DNA of 64,000 nucleotides from Neobacillus cucumis (GCF_002860255.1 NZ_PGVE01000086.1:1-64000), one strand, 5' to 3'; counted from the stretch's first letter, positions 45,584 through 55,466 are shown. Translations and numbers: made by a program. Notes: a model not told the origin generated them from the letters alone.

Positions 45584-46045
45584 TTTGATACCCCTTTCTT
45601 TTTAATCCCATTTTCCTTAGTCAATATTATATGCATAATAAATCTATAAGTAATAAAAAATTGGAATCATTTGTCTCTCCAATTATTAGATACTTATTAA
45701 TATCAGTCAACTTTTTTTTCTTGCTTTTATTACATTTACCCCTATCGAAAGATGTTGGATCATAATCATGAGTATTTCTATTGCAGACACTCTGGTAAAT
45801 GGTTTTCCAATTTCTTTAATATTAATTCTGAATTAATGTTAATGCTCCTATCTTGCACTAACCGGCTACTTTAGTTTAAGTGAAATCCTTCATAATATAG
45901 AATAAATTACCCTTTCAGGGTACAATTATTCTTATATTCCATATATTGGGTTATTATCTTGATTAAATTTCGGAAACTCTTGTTACCATATTCAGCACAT
46001 TATTCTAAAAAGGAATTTTATTCTTTCCTTGAAATTACCAAGTAG

Positions 46046-46125
46046 TGTCCAGTAAGGCACACCCAATCCGGACAGTATTTTCAAACGATGATTCAATATC
46101 TTAAAGTGTCCGTTTTAGATGTCCG
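46046..46125. promoter_or_regulatory. candidate res site of serine recombinase
   Basis: TGTCC (46046), CGGACA (46069), TGTCCG (46107) and TGTCCG (46120) are clustered 55-135 bp upstream of the recombinase gene, as resolvase binding subsites usually are. Confidence 0.45.
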
Positions 46126-46179
46126 ATTTATTTAAAGGATTTTAGCTAATAAAAGTATTTAAAAAGGGGGGAATTCAAA

Positions 46180-46800
46180 ATGACTGTAAAAGCTTATGGA
46201 AGAGTCAGCTCGGAGCAACAGGATTGGACCCGACAACTGCTAAAATTTAAAGAACTTGGAATTGAAGATAAGAATATTTTTATGGATAAAGCAACCGGAA
46301 AAAATTTTGACCGTGAGCAATATCAAGCTATGAAAGGTTCTTTAGAAGTGGGCGATATTCTTTACTTGGATGATTTGGATCGTTTGGGTAGGGATTATGA
46401 TTTAATCAAAGAAGAATGGCACGAAATCACTAAAAAAATTAAAGCAGATATCGTCGTACTTTCTAATCAAGAAATTTTCGATAGCCGAAAATTCAAAGCC
46501 ATGGGAGGCATAGGAAAACTATTGGAAGACCAATTTTTGAGTATGCTTGCTTATGTAGCTGAACAAGAGCGAAAAAAAATGTTGCAGCGCCAGAAAGAAG
46601 GTATCGCCATTGCAAAAACAACTGGCAAATACAAAGGGAAACCGCGTAAATACACGGAGAAAAACGATAGTTTAATGCATGCAGTTGAATTGTACAAGCA
46701 AGGTAATAAGACAGTAAAAGAAATCATAAGCATCACCAAGATATCTCGTAGCTCTTTTTATGAGTATTTAAAAGAAAATAATATCCAGCGTAATGTATAG
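46180..46800 (+). CDS. serine recombinase (resolvase/invertase family)
   Basis: The 206-residue protein opens MTVKAYGRVSSEQQDW, with the catalytic serine at residue 10. LDDLDRLGRDYD follows in the catalytic domain and a long E-helix. It ends in a helix-turn-helix (VKEIISITKISRSSFYEYLK). A GGGGGGAA run precedes the ATG. It would resolve multimers or invert DNA; candidate subsites lie just upstream. An 83-bp palindrome lies downstream. Confidence 0.88.
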   Translation: MTVKAYGRVSSEQQDWTRQLLKFKELGIEDKNIFMDKATGKNFDREQYQAMKGSLEVGDILYLDDLDRLGRDYDLIKEEWHEITKKIKADIVVLSNQEIFDSRKFKAMGGIGKLLEDQFLSMLAYVAEQERKKMLQRQKEGIAIAKTTGKYKGKPRKYTEKNDSLMHAVELYKQGNKTVKEIISITKISRSSFYEYLKENNIQRNV

Positions 46801-46976
46801 GGCTTGTTTGTTGGGTTTTGTTTTTTCTCTCCCTTGTTTTTTGGGGTGTGAAGGCTGGCGCTATTTAAGAAACAAAACTAAGCGGTTTGAACGGTTATAC
46901 TAGACTCTGACAAGGTGGAGGATAAACCTCGTTTTTGGGTTTGATCGGCTTGGCGAGAATGCCAAAACCGTTCAAA

Positions 46977-47059
46977 ATTCTATATACATGGGTAGGGTGG
47001 AGATTTTTTTCAGCGAAGCGGGGTTTGAAAAAAATACTACCTGACCTTGTATATAGAAT
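46977..47059. repeat. 83-bp nested palindrome
   Basis: The outer arms ATTCTATATACA and TTGTATATAGAAT enclose inner arms GGTAG/CTACC and ATTTTTTTCA/TTGAAAAAAAT around GCGAAGC. The whole can fold into one long cruciform, 180 bp after the resolvase gene. Confidence 0.7.
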
Positions 47060-47265
47060 AGCTGGCTTTTCCACAATACAGAGCAAGACAAGGCTGTTTT
47101 TTTATTTTTGTAACCAAGATTCCTACGTATAATTTCAAATTTTATGTTCTGTTTGCATGTTTCATTAAGTGATAAAAACAAAATATGTTCCAGAATAGTC
47201 CAGAATGGATTTTAACTTTTCATCAAAGCAAAAGGATTTAAGCCACAGCAGGAATTGTGTATAAA

Positions 47266-47299
47266 TTAAAACAGACTAGCAAGTGCTAGTCTGTTTTAA
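47266..47299. terminator. bidirectional terminator
   Basis: TTAAAACAGACTAGC pairs perfectly with GCTAGTCTGTTTTAA around a 4-base loop, just past the stop of the restriction gene. Confidence 0.85.
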
Positions 47300-47304
47300 T
47301 TTAC

Positions 47305-50300
47305 TTACATCGGTTTAATTTTCGATTCGATATGTTGAATTTCCTCAAAAGTTAGGTTGTACTTCTTGTACAATTGTTGATCTAACTCATTAATTGGGGT
47401 ACTCCAATCAATATCTAAATTATCAGCGAAATCTTGTACAGGAACAAACCTATACGTATTTCTAGTACCATGTTGACTATTTTTAGCCAAGCTATGCAAA
47501 AATCTTACAAATTTAGTTTTCATATATTTAGCTAAAGAATTTGCACCATTTTCATTTAATTCTAATTCAGCGCCAATTACTAAATATGTTTCAGTACATA
47601 TTGAATTAGGACTAGCAACAATTGTATTCAGATTATCATCGTTTAACTCAGTTCCTATATTATTAGAATATGGTGTTAACACTTTCCATTTATTAATATA
47701 CATTGAATTTTTTCGTATCTCATTTAATTCAATATACCCAACTATACCTTTATTAGCATAGCATTTAATTGGTTCATTCATAACATTACTGTCATTTTTA
47801 AATTTACTATTTTTTGTAAAGTTAGTAGAAAACCCAAATGGATTACGAGCAGAGACATACTCCATCAGGCTGTTATTACCACTACAATCAATTTTATTTA
47901 GTATAGAAAAAGCACTAGAGTCTCTTATTAAGATATCAGAATCTTTATATTTCAATGATCTAGAAGTATTACTAACAATTGTGTTTTTTTCATGTGTTAC
48001 AACTCGAGTTAGATTATCTCTATTATTATACATGGAATCCCATAAGAAATAGCATACACCCCCTCTAATATTAGTATTAGGAAAAATATCTTCAGGTGTA
48101 AGCCAATCATGTAACTCTTTAAGATGAATGTCATTTAACATTTCGTCTCGGAAATCATCTAATCCTTTTCCACCAACATACCAGCGTGTTGGCATAATAA
48201 ATGATATTAATTCCGGGTTAAGTTCTTTTGCCAATCGTACAAAATGGTGATAGATTGGGCTAGCACTTGCTTGTGCTCCAGCATCCATTTCTTGGTATGG
48301 CGGATTTCCAATTATTACATCAAATTTCAAATTCTCATCTCCAAAAACTTCTTGTAATTTCTTTAGCGAATTACCACCTTTTGCATAATTGGTTAAATCA
48401 CATTCAACAATATTTTTGTCAGAAATGTTTTTAAAATCATCAGCAAAAATGTAATTTTTCGCAATGTTGTAAATGATGTTACTTGGTGCACACGCATAAA
48501 CTTGATTTTCGAGAATCCACTTAATACGTTCTTCGGAATTTGGAATTTGTTCTTTCAATCCTTCATTCAAGCGCTTCACTATTTCAGTGATATAAAGTCC
48601 ACTTTTCGTATATAAATCAATGAACTTAACATTGTATTTACTAAAAATATCAGGATTATTTTCTGCAACTAAATCAACCATCAACTTCACAACTCTTCTT
48701 GGTGTGAAAATTTGGTTTGTTTGCTGCGGTGGAATATAATCGAAAATATCTTCGGTAAGCGTTTCGTCAAAATAGTTTGATAATCTTTTCTTCGTGTTGA
48801 AGAACTCTTTGATACTTGCGTCAAACACCACTTCATTAAATAAACCAGACACCTTACGGTTATTCCCATCTTCGTCTACATAGTCAAAGCCATCACGCAG
48901 CTTTCTAAATTCATCAACTGTAATACTTGTTAATTCTTCAAAAGTTGGTTCATCAATATTTTCTTCAAAATTAGCCAAAGTCGTATCATTGTTACCATAA
49001 GCCATGAGGAATGCAGGAATAGTTCTTGCAAAACCACGCAAGTGATCCCGAACATCATCTTCAGTGGTCTTTTTCTTCTTCTCTTCCTCATTGACAATTT
49101 GCTTTTCGACCGCAGTTTCAACAGTTACGCTTACTTCTGTATTAAGATTTTCAGTGAAAGATTTATTAACTTCAACCTTTTTCTGTTCAAATTCCTTTTT
49201 TAATTGGTCTACTTTATATTCGTCATGAGCTTCATGAGCGGTTTGAATTTGTTCCGTAAACTCATGTTCGATTTCATTAAGTTGACTGTGATACGTTTCT
49301 ATGTTTTTCTGGACCACATCTTGAATCGATGAAGTTACCTCATCTTTTGCTTTATCCGTTTGAGTTTTATTCAAGTTGAATGTTTCTTTCAACTTGCTGA
49401 ACCCTCTATCTAAAGTGTCTGTTATTTCAGTAGTGATAGTTGTAACTTCAGGTATTTCAGGAATATCTGCTGTTTCTATAAGCTTATAAATTGCGTCTCC
49501 GAAAATATCTTTCGTATGGTTAATAACAATATCTGTAGGAACATCAACATTTCCATCATCATCAATCATTGGCTTTGTTACGTTGACTTCTCTTTTATCT
49601 GTCAATCGCTTATTCTTTTCAGGCTTAATCTTATCTAGGATTTCCTTGAATGGTGAATTTCCACCAAAAATACCTGCGATATTCGCAAATAAAAGATTGC
49701 TCATGAACCCACGCTTTATTACCTCTGTTGAAGTAATTTTTGTAGGGATAGTTAAGACTTCAGTTGCGTCCAACTCGTGCATATTACCTTCATCATCTTC
49801 CCCAATAACTGGGAAGAAGTTCAATAGCTTTTTAATCTTCTTCTTACGTTCCTCACCCGTTTTCGAGCTACCACTTGATAAGTTATTAGCGAATTCGTCA
49901 AAGAGTAATAGCGTGCGTTCCGGTGCGAAATCGAAGATATAGGCGTTTTCTTTCCTGTAAAGTTTACCATCCTGAACAAACTCATAAGGGTTTTGGGCGC
50001 GGAAAGCGGCTTGAAAATATAAACTAGGCGACTTTATGTTGCTAAGCATCAGCACCGCAGACCATTCAGGAATAGTAATACCCGTTGTAAGTTGACCAAC
50101 TGATAAAGTTATGGTTTTTTCATTTTCAGAAATTGCCTTTTTAACCTTATCAAAACTCTTCTCATTCTTCTTGTAGTCTTGTCCTTCTTCTTCAAGGCTT
50201 GGATCATTGACAACGCTTATTCCGTCACCAGCCGCAAGTACAATCTTATACTCACCAAATACTGGGTGAGATTTTAACAACTTTTCAAGAGCTTTTGCAG

Positions 50301-51618
50301 AGTTAACACGAGGTAAAAGCCAAAAAGTATGGTTTAATTCGCCTCTGTGTTCATCTGTCGCAAAAGGAAACTTACCTGAAGCTATGTTATCAAGGAATTT
50401 TTTCACGCTTGCTTCATATTCAAACTTGCCGTCTTCTTTAACTCTAAAAAACTCATTCAAGTCGAAAGCATAATCAACATTACTATTATCGTCTAACGTT
50501 AAGCCTTTAGACACTCGTTCCTCAATCATCTTGCTCATTTGATAAGTGAATAAGCTTAGTGTTGGTAGATTTTCGTATGGATTACTTCCAGTTGTATAAT
50601 CCCAATTCTCTTTAGCTTCTTGTTCATCTACATACGACCAGTTGAAGATTTGGTCTTGATTAAATTTGTTGTTTGCCAATGCCTTAAAAGGTGTGCCTGA
50701 CAAGTGTAGAGTGAAGTTCCGCTTGATATTATTGAAAGCCACGTCCGTTTTTGCGGTATCAACACCCTCATGCGCTTCATCAATGATTAGTAAATCCCAA
50801 TTCAATTGACCAACCCATTCAAGTTTTTCATAGCCACCACCTGCAAATTTCGCACCTTTCAAGTCCTGGAGAGAAATAAAAGTGATTTGCGAAGGGTTCT
50901 CATGGTCAGTAGAGTTAACAAAATCAATGAAATCCTTACGAGATAATGCCTTATCTTTCAACGAATCCGTTTCAGATACAAATTTCATTCCTGTTTCTTG
51001 CCAAGAAATAAACTTCTTAAAATCATCAAACCACGAGTTCGCTATAGCAGGTCGGTTGGTTACGATTAGTACATTTGTTGCATTGGTTTTTCTTACAAAA
51101 TCATATGAAGTAAGTGTTTTCCCAAAGCGTGGTTTTGCATTCCAAAGAAATTCCCTCGGTTCTTGTCCACTATTGTAATAATCAAGCGTTAGCTGAACGG
51201 CTCTACTTTGTTCATTCCGAAGTGAGTAGTCTGAATCAGTTTTATCAATTTGAATTTCATCATAATCACGATTGATATACTTGTCGGTTAGAATTTCTGC
51301 CTTTTCGGGTGTTCCATTAAAATAGAACCATTCATCTGCATAACCATTAAAATCCTTTTTCTCAACCCCATTCTGTTGAAGGAAACGATGAAGCGACTTA
51401 TCATGAAACCATGTGCCATCTGAACGCTTTGCAATCTTTTCAAAAAGAATATTAGGGTTAAGCCCCGCTGTTCCAATCTGTTCGAGTATTCGTTTTTTGA
51501 CTTGTCTATTCGTATCACCGATTTTGATGTAACCTTCATGAGAAGGAACTTCAGGTAAGGTGTAGGCATATATTTTCAAGTCCAATTCCTCATAAGGGTT
51601 AATTATTGTTCTATCCAT
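47305..51618 (-). CDS. GIY-YIG nuclease / SF2 helicase / N6-adenine methyltransferase fusion (restriction enzyme)
   Basis: A 1437-residue protein combines four parts. Residues 10-90 look like a T5orf172-type GIY-YIG nuclease (IYAYTLPEVPSHEGYIKIGD). A helicase follows with NAKPRFGKTLTSYDF (about 164) and LLIIDEAHEGVD (about 277). Residues about 760-870 are coiled coil. The Eco57I-type methyltransferase has FTPRRVVKLM, a degenerate motif I (FIDLYTKSGLYITEIVKR) and motif IV IIGNPPYQEMD (about 1104). The C-terminal 300 residues probably choose the DNA target. The ATG at 51618 (GGAGG upstream) overlaps the stop of the companion gene by 8 bp. Confidence 0.8.
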   Translation of the reverse strand: MDRTIINPYEELDLKIYAYTLPEVPSHEGYIKIGDTNRQVKKRILEQIGTAGLNPNILFEKIAKRSDGTWFHDKSLHRFLQQNGVEKKDFNGYADEWFYFNGTPEKAEILTDKYINRDYDEIQIDKTDSDYSLRNEQSRAVQLTLDYYNSGQEPREFLWNAKPRFGKTLTSYDFVRKTNATNVLIVTNRPAIANSWFDDFKKFISWQETGMKFVSETDSLKDKALSRKDFIDFVNSTDHENPSQITFISLQDLKGAKFAGGGYEKLEWVGQLNWDLLIIDEAHEGVDTAKTDVAFNNIKRNFTLHLSGTPFKALANNKFNQDQIFNWSYVDEQEAKENWDYTTGSNPYENLPTLSLFTYQMSKMIEERVSKGLTLDDNSNVDYAFDLNEFFRVKEDGKFEYEASVKKFLDNIASGKFPFATDEHRGELNHTFWLLPRVNSAKALEKLLKSHPVFGEYKIVLAAGDGISVVNDPSLEEEGQDYKKNEKSFDKVKKAISENEKTITLSVGQLTTGITIPEWSAVLMLSNIKSPSLYFQAAFRAQNPYEFVQDGKLYRKENAYIFDFAPERTLLLFDEFANNLSSGSSKTGEERKKKIKKLLNFFPVIGEDDEGNMHELDATEVLTIPTKITSTEVIKRGFMSNLLFANIAGIFGGNSPFKEILDKIKPEKNKRLTDKREVNVTKPMIDDDGNVDVPTDIVINHTKDIFGDAIYKLIETADIPEIPEVTTITTEITDTLDRGFSKLKETFNLNKTQTDKAKDEVTSSIQDVVQKNIETYHSQLNEIEHEFTEQIQTAHEAHDEYKVDQLKKEFEQKKVEVNKSFTENLNTEVSVTVETAVEKQIVNEEEKKKKTTEDDVRDHLRGFARTIPAFLMAYGNNDTTLANFEENIDEPTFEELTSITVDEFRKLRDGFDYVDEDGNNRKVSGLFNEVVFDASIKEFFNTKKRLSNYFDETLTEDIFDYIPPQQTNQIFTPRRVVKLMVDLVAENNPDIFSKYNVKFIDLYTKSGLYITEIVKRLNEGLKEQIPNSEERIKWILENQVYACAPSNIIYNIAKNYIFADDFKNISDKNIVECDLTNYAKGGNSLKKLQEVFGDENLKFDVIIGNPPYQEMDAGAQASASPIYHHFVRLAKELNPELISFIMPTRWYVGGKGLDDFRDEMLNDIHLKELHDWLTPEDIFPNTNIRGGVCYFLWDSMYNNRDNLTRVVTHEKNTIVSNTSRSLKYKDSDILIRDSSAFSILNKIDCSGNNSLMEYVSARNPFGFSTNFTKNSKFKNDSNVMNEPIKCYANKGIVGYIELNEIRKNSMYINKWKVLTPYSNNIGTELNDDNLNTIVASPNSICTETYLVIGAELELNENGANSLAKYMKTKFVRFLHSLAKNSQHGTRNTYRFVPVQDFADNLDIDWSTPINELDQQLYKKYNLTFEEIQHIESKIKPM

Positions 51619-52363
51619 CGACTTCCTCCATCTCTTCCTTATAGACATCAGTAATCTTTACAGGAACGTATTTCATTCGTTTTTTTTCTATTTTAGAGAC
51701 TTCTTCAACATCGAACAAATCGAGTTGAACTGTTATTACCGATTGAGTTGAAGCCTCTCCGCTTTCTTTCTCTACGCCATTTAGAATGTCCTCAATGGTG
51801 TATTCAGTACGTTGAACCTTAATTGTCTTAGAGTTTTTACGGAGTTTTGATGGTTTCCACTCACTAAAAATTATAGGACTACCATCTGCAGATAATTTAG
51901 TTATAAAGTTTCCCTGTGCAATGTTGTTAGAGATAATCACTTTTGCACTGTCTAAGACCTTTTTTTTCACTTTTTTACCATGTTCTTTTGCTTGTTGCTG
52001 ATACGCATCATAATAGACCTGAAACATATTCATGACGCATTTTTGAGCGTTATCTTTAAGTAATTCAACACCATACAAAGTTGACAATGCAAGTAACGAA
52101 TAGTTCTCATATCGTGTTAAATCATCACCGTAATTCTTGGCTATCATCTTCAATTTTCTATCCAAAACTTCAACTAGGTACACACCTTCACCTGCAGCTG
52201 GCTCTAGGAAAGTAGATGTTAAGTTCTGACAAGCTTCACGAATTTTAGGTAAGTCTAGCATTTTCTTTACAATCCTTATTGGTGTAAACACTTCCCCGTG
52301 ATTTTGGACACGTTTTTTACTTTTTATTATTTTTTCGTTAGCTGATTCAGATGAACCAGTCAT
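51611..52363 (-). CDS. companion DNA methyltransferase subunit
   Basis: The 250-residue protein has VFTPIRIVKKMLDLP, a canonical SAM-binding motif I (FLEPAAGEGVYLVEVLDR, about 60-77) and a motif II-like LYGVELLKD. The catalytic NPPY tetrapeptide is absent; the nearest equivalent is ISNNIAQGNF. It is therefore half of a methyltransferase and precisely complements the large protein, which has NPPY but a degraded motif I. It is translationally coupled to that gene and probably forms a complex with it. Confidence 0.72.
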   Translation of the reverse strand: MTGSSESANEKIIKSKKRVQNHGEVFTPIRIVKKMLDLPKIREACQNLTSTFLEPAAGEGVYLVEVLDRKLKMIAKNYGDDLTRYENYSLLALSTLYGVELLKDNAQKCVMNMFQVYYDAYQQQAKEHGKKVKKKVLDSAKVIISNNIAQGNFITKLSADGSPIIFSEWKPSKLRKNSKTIKVQRTEYTIEDILNGVEKESGEASTQSVITVQLDLFDVEEVSKIEKKRMKYVPVKITDVYKEEMEEVDG

Positions 52364-52635
52364 GATCTCATACCCCCATCACAAGCAATCTGACGTTCTC
52401 ATCAGCAACGACTTCGCTTGGAAATATAACTAGTTTCTATTATACAGGATTACATCGTGAATTGGGTCAATTTTACCACAAGAAGTTTTCACGCCATGCA
52501 GCAGATAAACGATCGCTTTACTCCCACTTTTTAATCCCTTCTAATATCTGATATTTACTGCATCAAGAATAAATTTTTTAGTTTTTTTTACACAAATAAA
52601 AAAAAGTCGTTATTATTCGGATGCTTTAAACCAAT

Positions 52636-52684
52636 GTCGCAATTTAGGTGTGAGCCTTGCGACTGATATTAGCGTGAGCTAATA
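52636..52684 (+). ncRNA. tandem GUGA-tetraloop leader hairpins, copy 1 (upstream of radC)
   Basis: Hairpin A (52636-52663) has GTCGCA/TGCGAC and AGGT/GCCT stems with loop GTGA. Hairpin B is TATTAGC-GTGA-GCTAATA (52667-52684). GUGA is a stable GNRA tetraloop. The ribosome binding site and start of radC follow 20-35 bp later. Two similar pairs occur at 54.5 and 55.6 kb. Confidence 0.5.
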
Positions 52685-52718
52685 GTTAAACAAGAAAATA
52701 TTTAAGGAGGTTGCTCTA

Positions 52719-53189
52719 ATGCAGCAAGCAGTAAAAGAAGAGAAAACTAGAATGAGAAGATTAAGTGTAGTTAGTTTACAAATGGTAAAGGAAAAAACGT
52801 ATCCATTCCGAACCAATACAATTCGAAGTCCATTGGATGTTGTAGATTTGGTTAGAGAATTTATAGGAAATGCGGATCGTGAAAACTTTATTGTTATTTC
52901 TCTTTCAACTAAAAATACCGTAACAAATATAAGCGTTGCGCATCGGGGTTCAATTAATGCAAGCATTGTTCATCCTAGAGAAACGTTCAAGACAGCAGTC
53001 TTATCAAACGCTGCAAGTATTATTGTCGCTCATAATCATCCATCTGGGAATTGCCAACCAAGTAAAGAAGATATAGAGGTAACAAAGCGTCTAAATGAAG
53101 CCGGTAAAATTTTAGGAATTGAATTATTAGATCATTGTATTATTTCAGATTCCGATTCTTACAGTATGAAAGAACACGGATATATTTAA
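52719..53189 (+). CDS. radC: RadC-family JAB-domain protein
   Basis: The 156-residue protein has the RadC metal motif IVAHNHPSGNCQPSKED (HxHxPSGxxxPSxxD, about residue 105-121). VHPRETFKTAVLSNAASI lies before it and LLDHCIISDSDSYSMKEHGY after. It lacks the N-terminal helix-hairpin-helix part of chromosomal RadC, as is usual for mobile-element copies. AGGAGG precedes the ATG and a hairpin terminator follows. Its role in mobile elements is not established. Confidence 0.85.
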   Translation: MQQAVKEEKTRMRRLSVVSLQMVKEKTYPFRTNTIRSPLDVVDLVREFIGNADRENFIVISLSTKNTVTNISVAHRGSINASIVHPRETFKTAVLSNAASIIVAHNHPSGNCQPSKEDIEVTKRLNEAGKILGIELLDHCIISDSDSYSMKEHGYI

Positions 53190-53220
53190 AAAGACGAGAA
53201 GATTTCTTCCCGTCTTTTTT
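53188..53220 (+). terminator. terminator of radC
   Basis: AAAAGACGAGAAG pairs with CTTCCCGTCTTTT, with a following T-run. Confidence 0.8.
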
Positions 53221-53327
53221 TTATAACTTGAAAATATTAGAGGAGGTATACATTGCGCAAAAGTGCCGTCTATTTTAATTAATTGTCATCCTTGAAGGTA
53301 TTATAATCTTAGTTTTTAATTTTACAA

Positions 53328-54404
53328 CTATTTTTTTTGCTGTTTGGCTATTTTTATAATACTTTTAACGATTTCCCTTTCACTTTCAGCATTGGCAGCC
53401 AGTTGAAACAAGTTTATTCGTCTATCTAATTCTCCTAAGTTCGGGTAGCAAATTCCTTTTTCAACATCGATATAAACATATCCTTGATGATAATTCGCAG
53501 TGGTTATAATGTCTAATCGTTCTTCTCTTGGAGTTAAAAGCACAGCCATTTTAAATTTTGTTTCGAAAAATGGATCACCATTTGATAAATTTAAAACACT
53601 AGCAAAATCAAATAATAGTTCTTCCTCTTTTAGCATGATATATTCATAACAATTATAGTTGCGGTCTTTTTGTCTATCGATGGCTTTTAATAAATAACTG
53701 AACTCATCTTTAGTTATGGAGCCAAAGAATTGAAGAATAAATAAATACAGTTCAGATATCCTTAGAAAGAAATTCATGGTTTCAATAAATTCTATTTCTC
53801 CCATCGAATTGATTTCTTGAGAAAATCCATATATGAATTTTCCTTTATCAAATGGATTTAATTTTTTTGTCCAAATTGCATTCTGTAAATCTTTATAAAA
53901 ATAAATAAATTCAACAGATTGTTTCCGAAGTTCTTCCCTCTCTGCTAGGCGATCTAACCACTGTTGTTTTTGAGGATTAACCTGACTGTATTGATTATTT
54001 TCATAAAGAAAATAAGATTTATCTTTTTGAACATTAACTTTTTCTGTAAATCTATAATCCCCTTTTCGACCCTTTATTCCGTATTCCGAGGTTACAACAA
54101 AAAGACCAGGCGCTAATTTTTCTTTTTCATAGGACACATATTTTTGAGGAATAAGAGGAGTAAAGTCTTCATCTCTATCGAAAACGTAATATTCTACTAT
54201 ATTTTCATGCAATCTAGATTTCTCTCCTCCTGTTAATGGAGCAATATCCTTTTTTTCAAGAGCTTCTATCTTTTTTAATTCTTGCGGTATCTGTTTTTCC
54301 TCTACTATTAAATCCGGATATTGTATGTCCTTCATATATTCTATCAAATCATTTAACGTATATTCTATTTCCTCGTATTTATCAAAAAGTTTATCTAAGT
54401 TCAT
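53328..54404 (-). CDS. hypothetical protein of integrated element
   Basis: A 358-residue soluble protein, largely helical and rich in charged and aromatic residues. It begins MNLDKLFDKYEEIEYTLNDL. A middle segment, LFVVTSEYGIKGRKGDYRFT, looks like a small beta domain. No family recognised. GGGGGTGA precedes the ATG. Its first residues and leader are duplicated at 55.3-55.6 kb in front of a different 53-residue ORF. Confidence 0.55.
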   Translation of the reverse strand: MNLDKLFDKYEEIEYTLNDLIEYMKDIQYPDLIVEEKQIPQELKKIEALEKKDIAPLTGGEKSRLHENIVEYYVFDRDEDFTPLIPQKYVSYEKEKLAPGLFVVTSEYGIKGRKGDYRFTEKVNVQKDKSYFLYENNQYSQVNPQKQQWLDRLAEREELRKQSVEFIYFYKDLQNAIWTKKLNPFDKGKFIYGFSQEINSMGEIEFIETMNFFLRISELYLFILQFFGSITKDEFSYLLKAIDRQKDRNYNCYEYIMLKEEELLFDFASVLNLSNGDPFFETKFKMAVLLTPREERLDIITTANYHQGYVYIDVEKGICYPNLGELDRRINLFQLAANAESEREIVKSIIKIAKQQKK

Positions 54405-54503
54405 TAATTCACCCCCAATAAATTTATAGCAGGAAAATAAAAATTATGGTATTTTTCGCCATTTTTAATTTTCCCGTTATAATGTGAGTGGTTTAAATAC
54501 TTT

Positions 54504-54541
54504 GTAAAGCGTGAGCTTACAACTTAGCCGTGAGGCGCTAA
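54504..54541 (+). ncRNA. tandem GUGA-tetraloop hairpins, copy 2
   Basis: GTAAAGC-GTGA-GCTTAC (54504-54520) is followed by TTAGCC-GTGA-GGCGCTAA (54524-54541). A TATAAT lies 25 bp upstream, and an AGGAGG-preceded small ORF starts 70 bp downstream. Confidence 0.5.
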
Positions 54542-54610
54542 AATGGCGAACTCTTGAATCACCTTCTTTAAAAGTTTGTAAGAAAAACACAGACAGGAGG
54601 TAAAAAAATT

Positions 54611-54774
54611 ATGAAGCCAGAGGTCGAGGAAGGAGAAAAAATTTAGATAATGGCGGGGTGCATTTATTGTGGCGAGGTAACTGAAATCGAGAAGTAGGAT
54701 TATGGTTAACAGAGGACTACGAAATAGAGGAATTTGTGGCATCTACAGACATAACAGAATGGGCTGTTGAATAA
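54611..54774 (+). pseudogene. interrupted copy of the 55677-55778 small ORF
   Basis: It begins MKPEVEEG like the intact copy, stops after EKI, and resumes after about 60 inserted bases with GLWLTEDYEIEEFVA and DITEWAVE. AGGAGG precedes the first ATG. The insert itself holds a tiny frame, MAGCIYCGEVTEIEK, with a CxxC pair. The shared parts show this is a real peptide gene, broken here. Confidence 0.5.
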
Positions 54775-55006
54775 CACGGGGCTTTTGTGCATGCCCCTAT
54801 GAGCAAACTTCCTCGGCTTCTTCCGCAACTGAATCCTGTTAATTTGAACTTGAAGATAATGTAAAGCTTGTTCTGGTTCTTCTCGAGATGGAAAATCATT
54901 TTTTTCTTTTCATGGTTCATTCCCTTATCAAATTTTTTATGAGTAATTAATGTGAAATTAGAAAAAATACGGTTGTACCATTAAATCTTAATAAAGGAGG
55001 AATACA

Positions 55007-55222
55007 ATGATGGAAAATAAGAAAGCAAATCCGAAAAAGGAACTTGCGGGGAGTTTTTATCATCCCAGCTACTACAAAGAAAGTGACGATTTATCATCAG
55101 GAATTGCTACATCACATGAACAAGTAAGCGACACCTATACTGAAGGAGAAATTGGTGCCGTTATTGATGATGTAAATGGGAAGGATATTCCGATCGGAAA
55201 AACAGGCAACAAAGAAAGTTAA
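55007..55222 (+). CDS. YozQ-like DUF4025 protein
   Basis: A 71-residue hydrophilic protein. The middle ELAGSFYHPSYYKESDDLSS and the SHEQVSDTYTEGEIGAVIDD segment match the DUF4025/YozQ proteins of Bacillus, of unknown function. AAAGGAGG precedes two adjacent ATGs. A hairpin terminator follows at 55233-55260. Its position inside the element, between the two duplicated leaders, is unusual for a chromosomal Bacillus gene. Confidence 0.65.
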   Translation: MMENKKANPKKELAGSFYHPSYYKESDDLSSGIATSHEQVSDTYTEGEIGAVIDDVNGKDIPIGKTGNKES

Positions 55223-55232
55223 AGCTAGAAGG

Positions 55233-55260
55233 AAAACAGCTCTCATTTGAAAGCTGTTTT
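55233..55260 (+). terminator. terminator
   Basis: AAAACAGCT pairs with AGCTGTTTT around a 10-base loop, followed by CTTTTT. Confidence 0.75.
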
Positions 55261-55304
55261 CTTTTTAGCGATCATTTATCGTCGTCTATATATGGATCAT
55301 GTTC

Positions 55305-55466
55305 TTAAGCCGGTAAATCTCCAAAACTTGTCATAATTCCCTCTAAGTCTAAAGCATCCTCGTATTTTTCATGCTGTGCGTTTGGATAAACGGTTATATT
55401 GTTTCCATACATATCATCCGTATATTCTATTTCCTTGAATTTATTAAAAAGTTTATCTAAGTTCAT
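55305..55466 (-). CDS. 53-residue ORF sharing the N terminus of the 53328-54404 protein
   Basis: It begins MNLDKLFNKFKEIEYT, a near copy of the start of the 358-residue protein, then diverges to DDMYGNNITVYPNAQ and ends FGDLPA. GGGGG precedes the ATG. It is either a degenerate paralogue cut short or a small protein riding on the duplicated leader. Confidence 0.45.
   Translation of the reverse strand: MNLDKLFNKFKEIEYTDDMYGNNITVYPNAQHEKYEDALDLEGIMTSFGDLPA

Larger units (their letters stand above)
54363..54774. repeat. leader duplication, copy A
   Basis: This copy spans the start codons of the 358-residue gene, its leader, the divergent plus-strand promoter-like TATAAT, GUGA hairpins and a small ORF. 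It is repeated at 55425-55778 with about 80-85 percent identity by eye. Confidence 0.75.
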
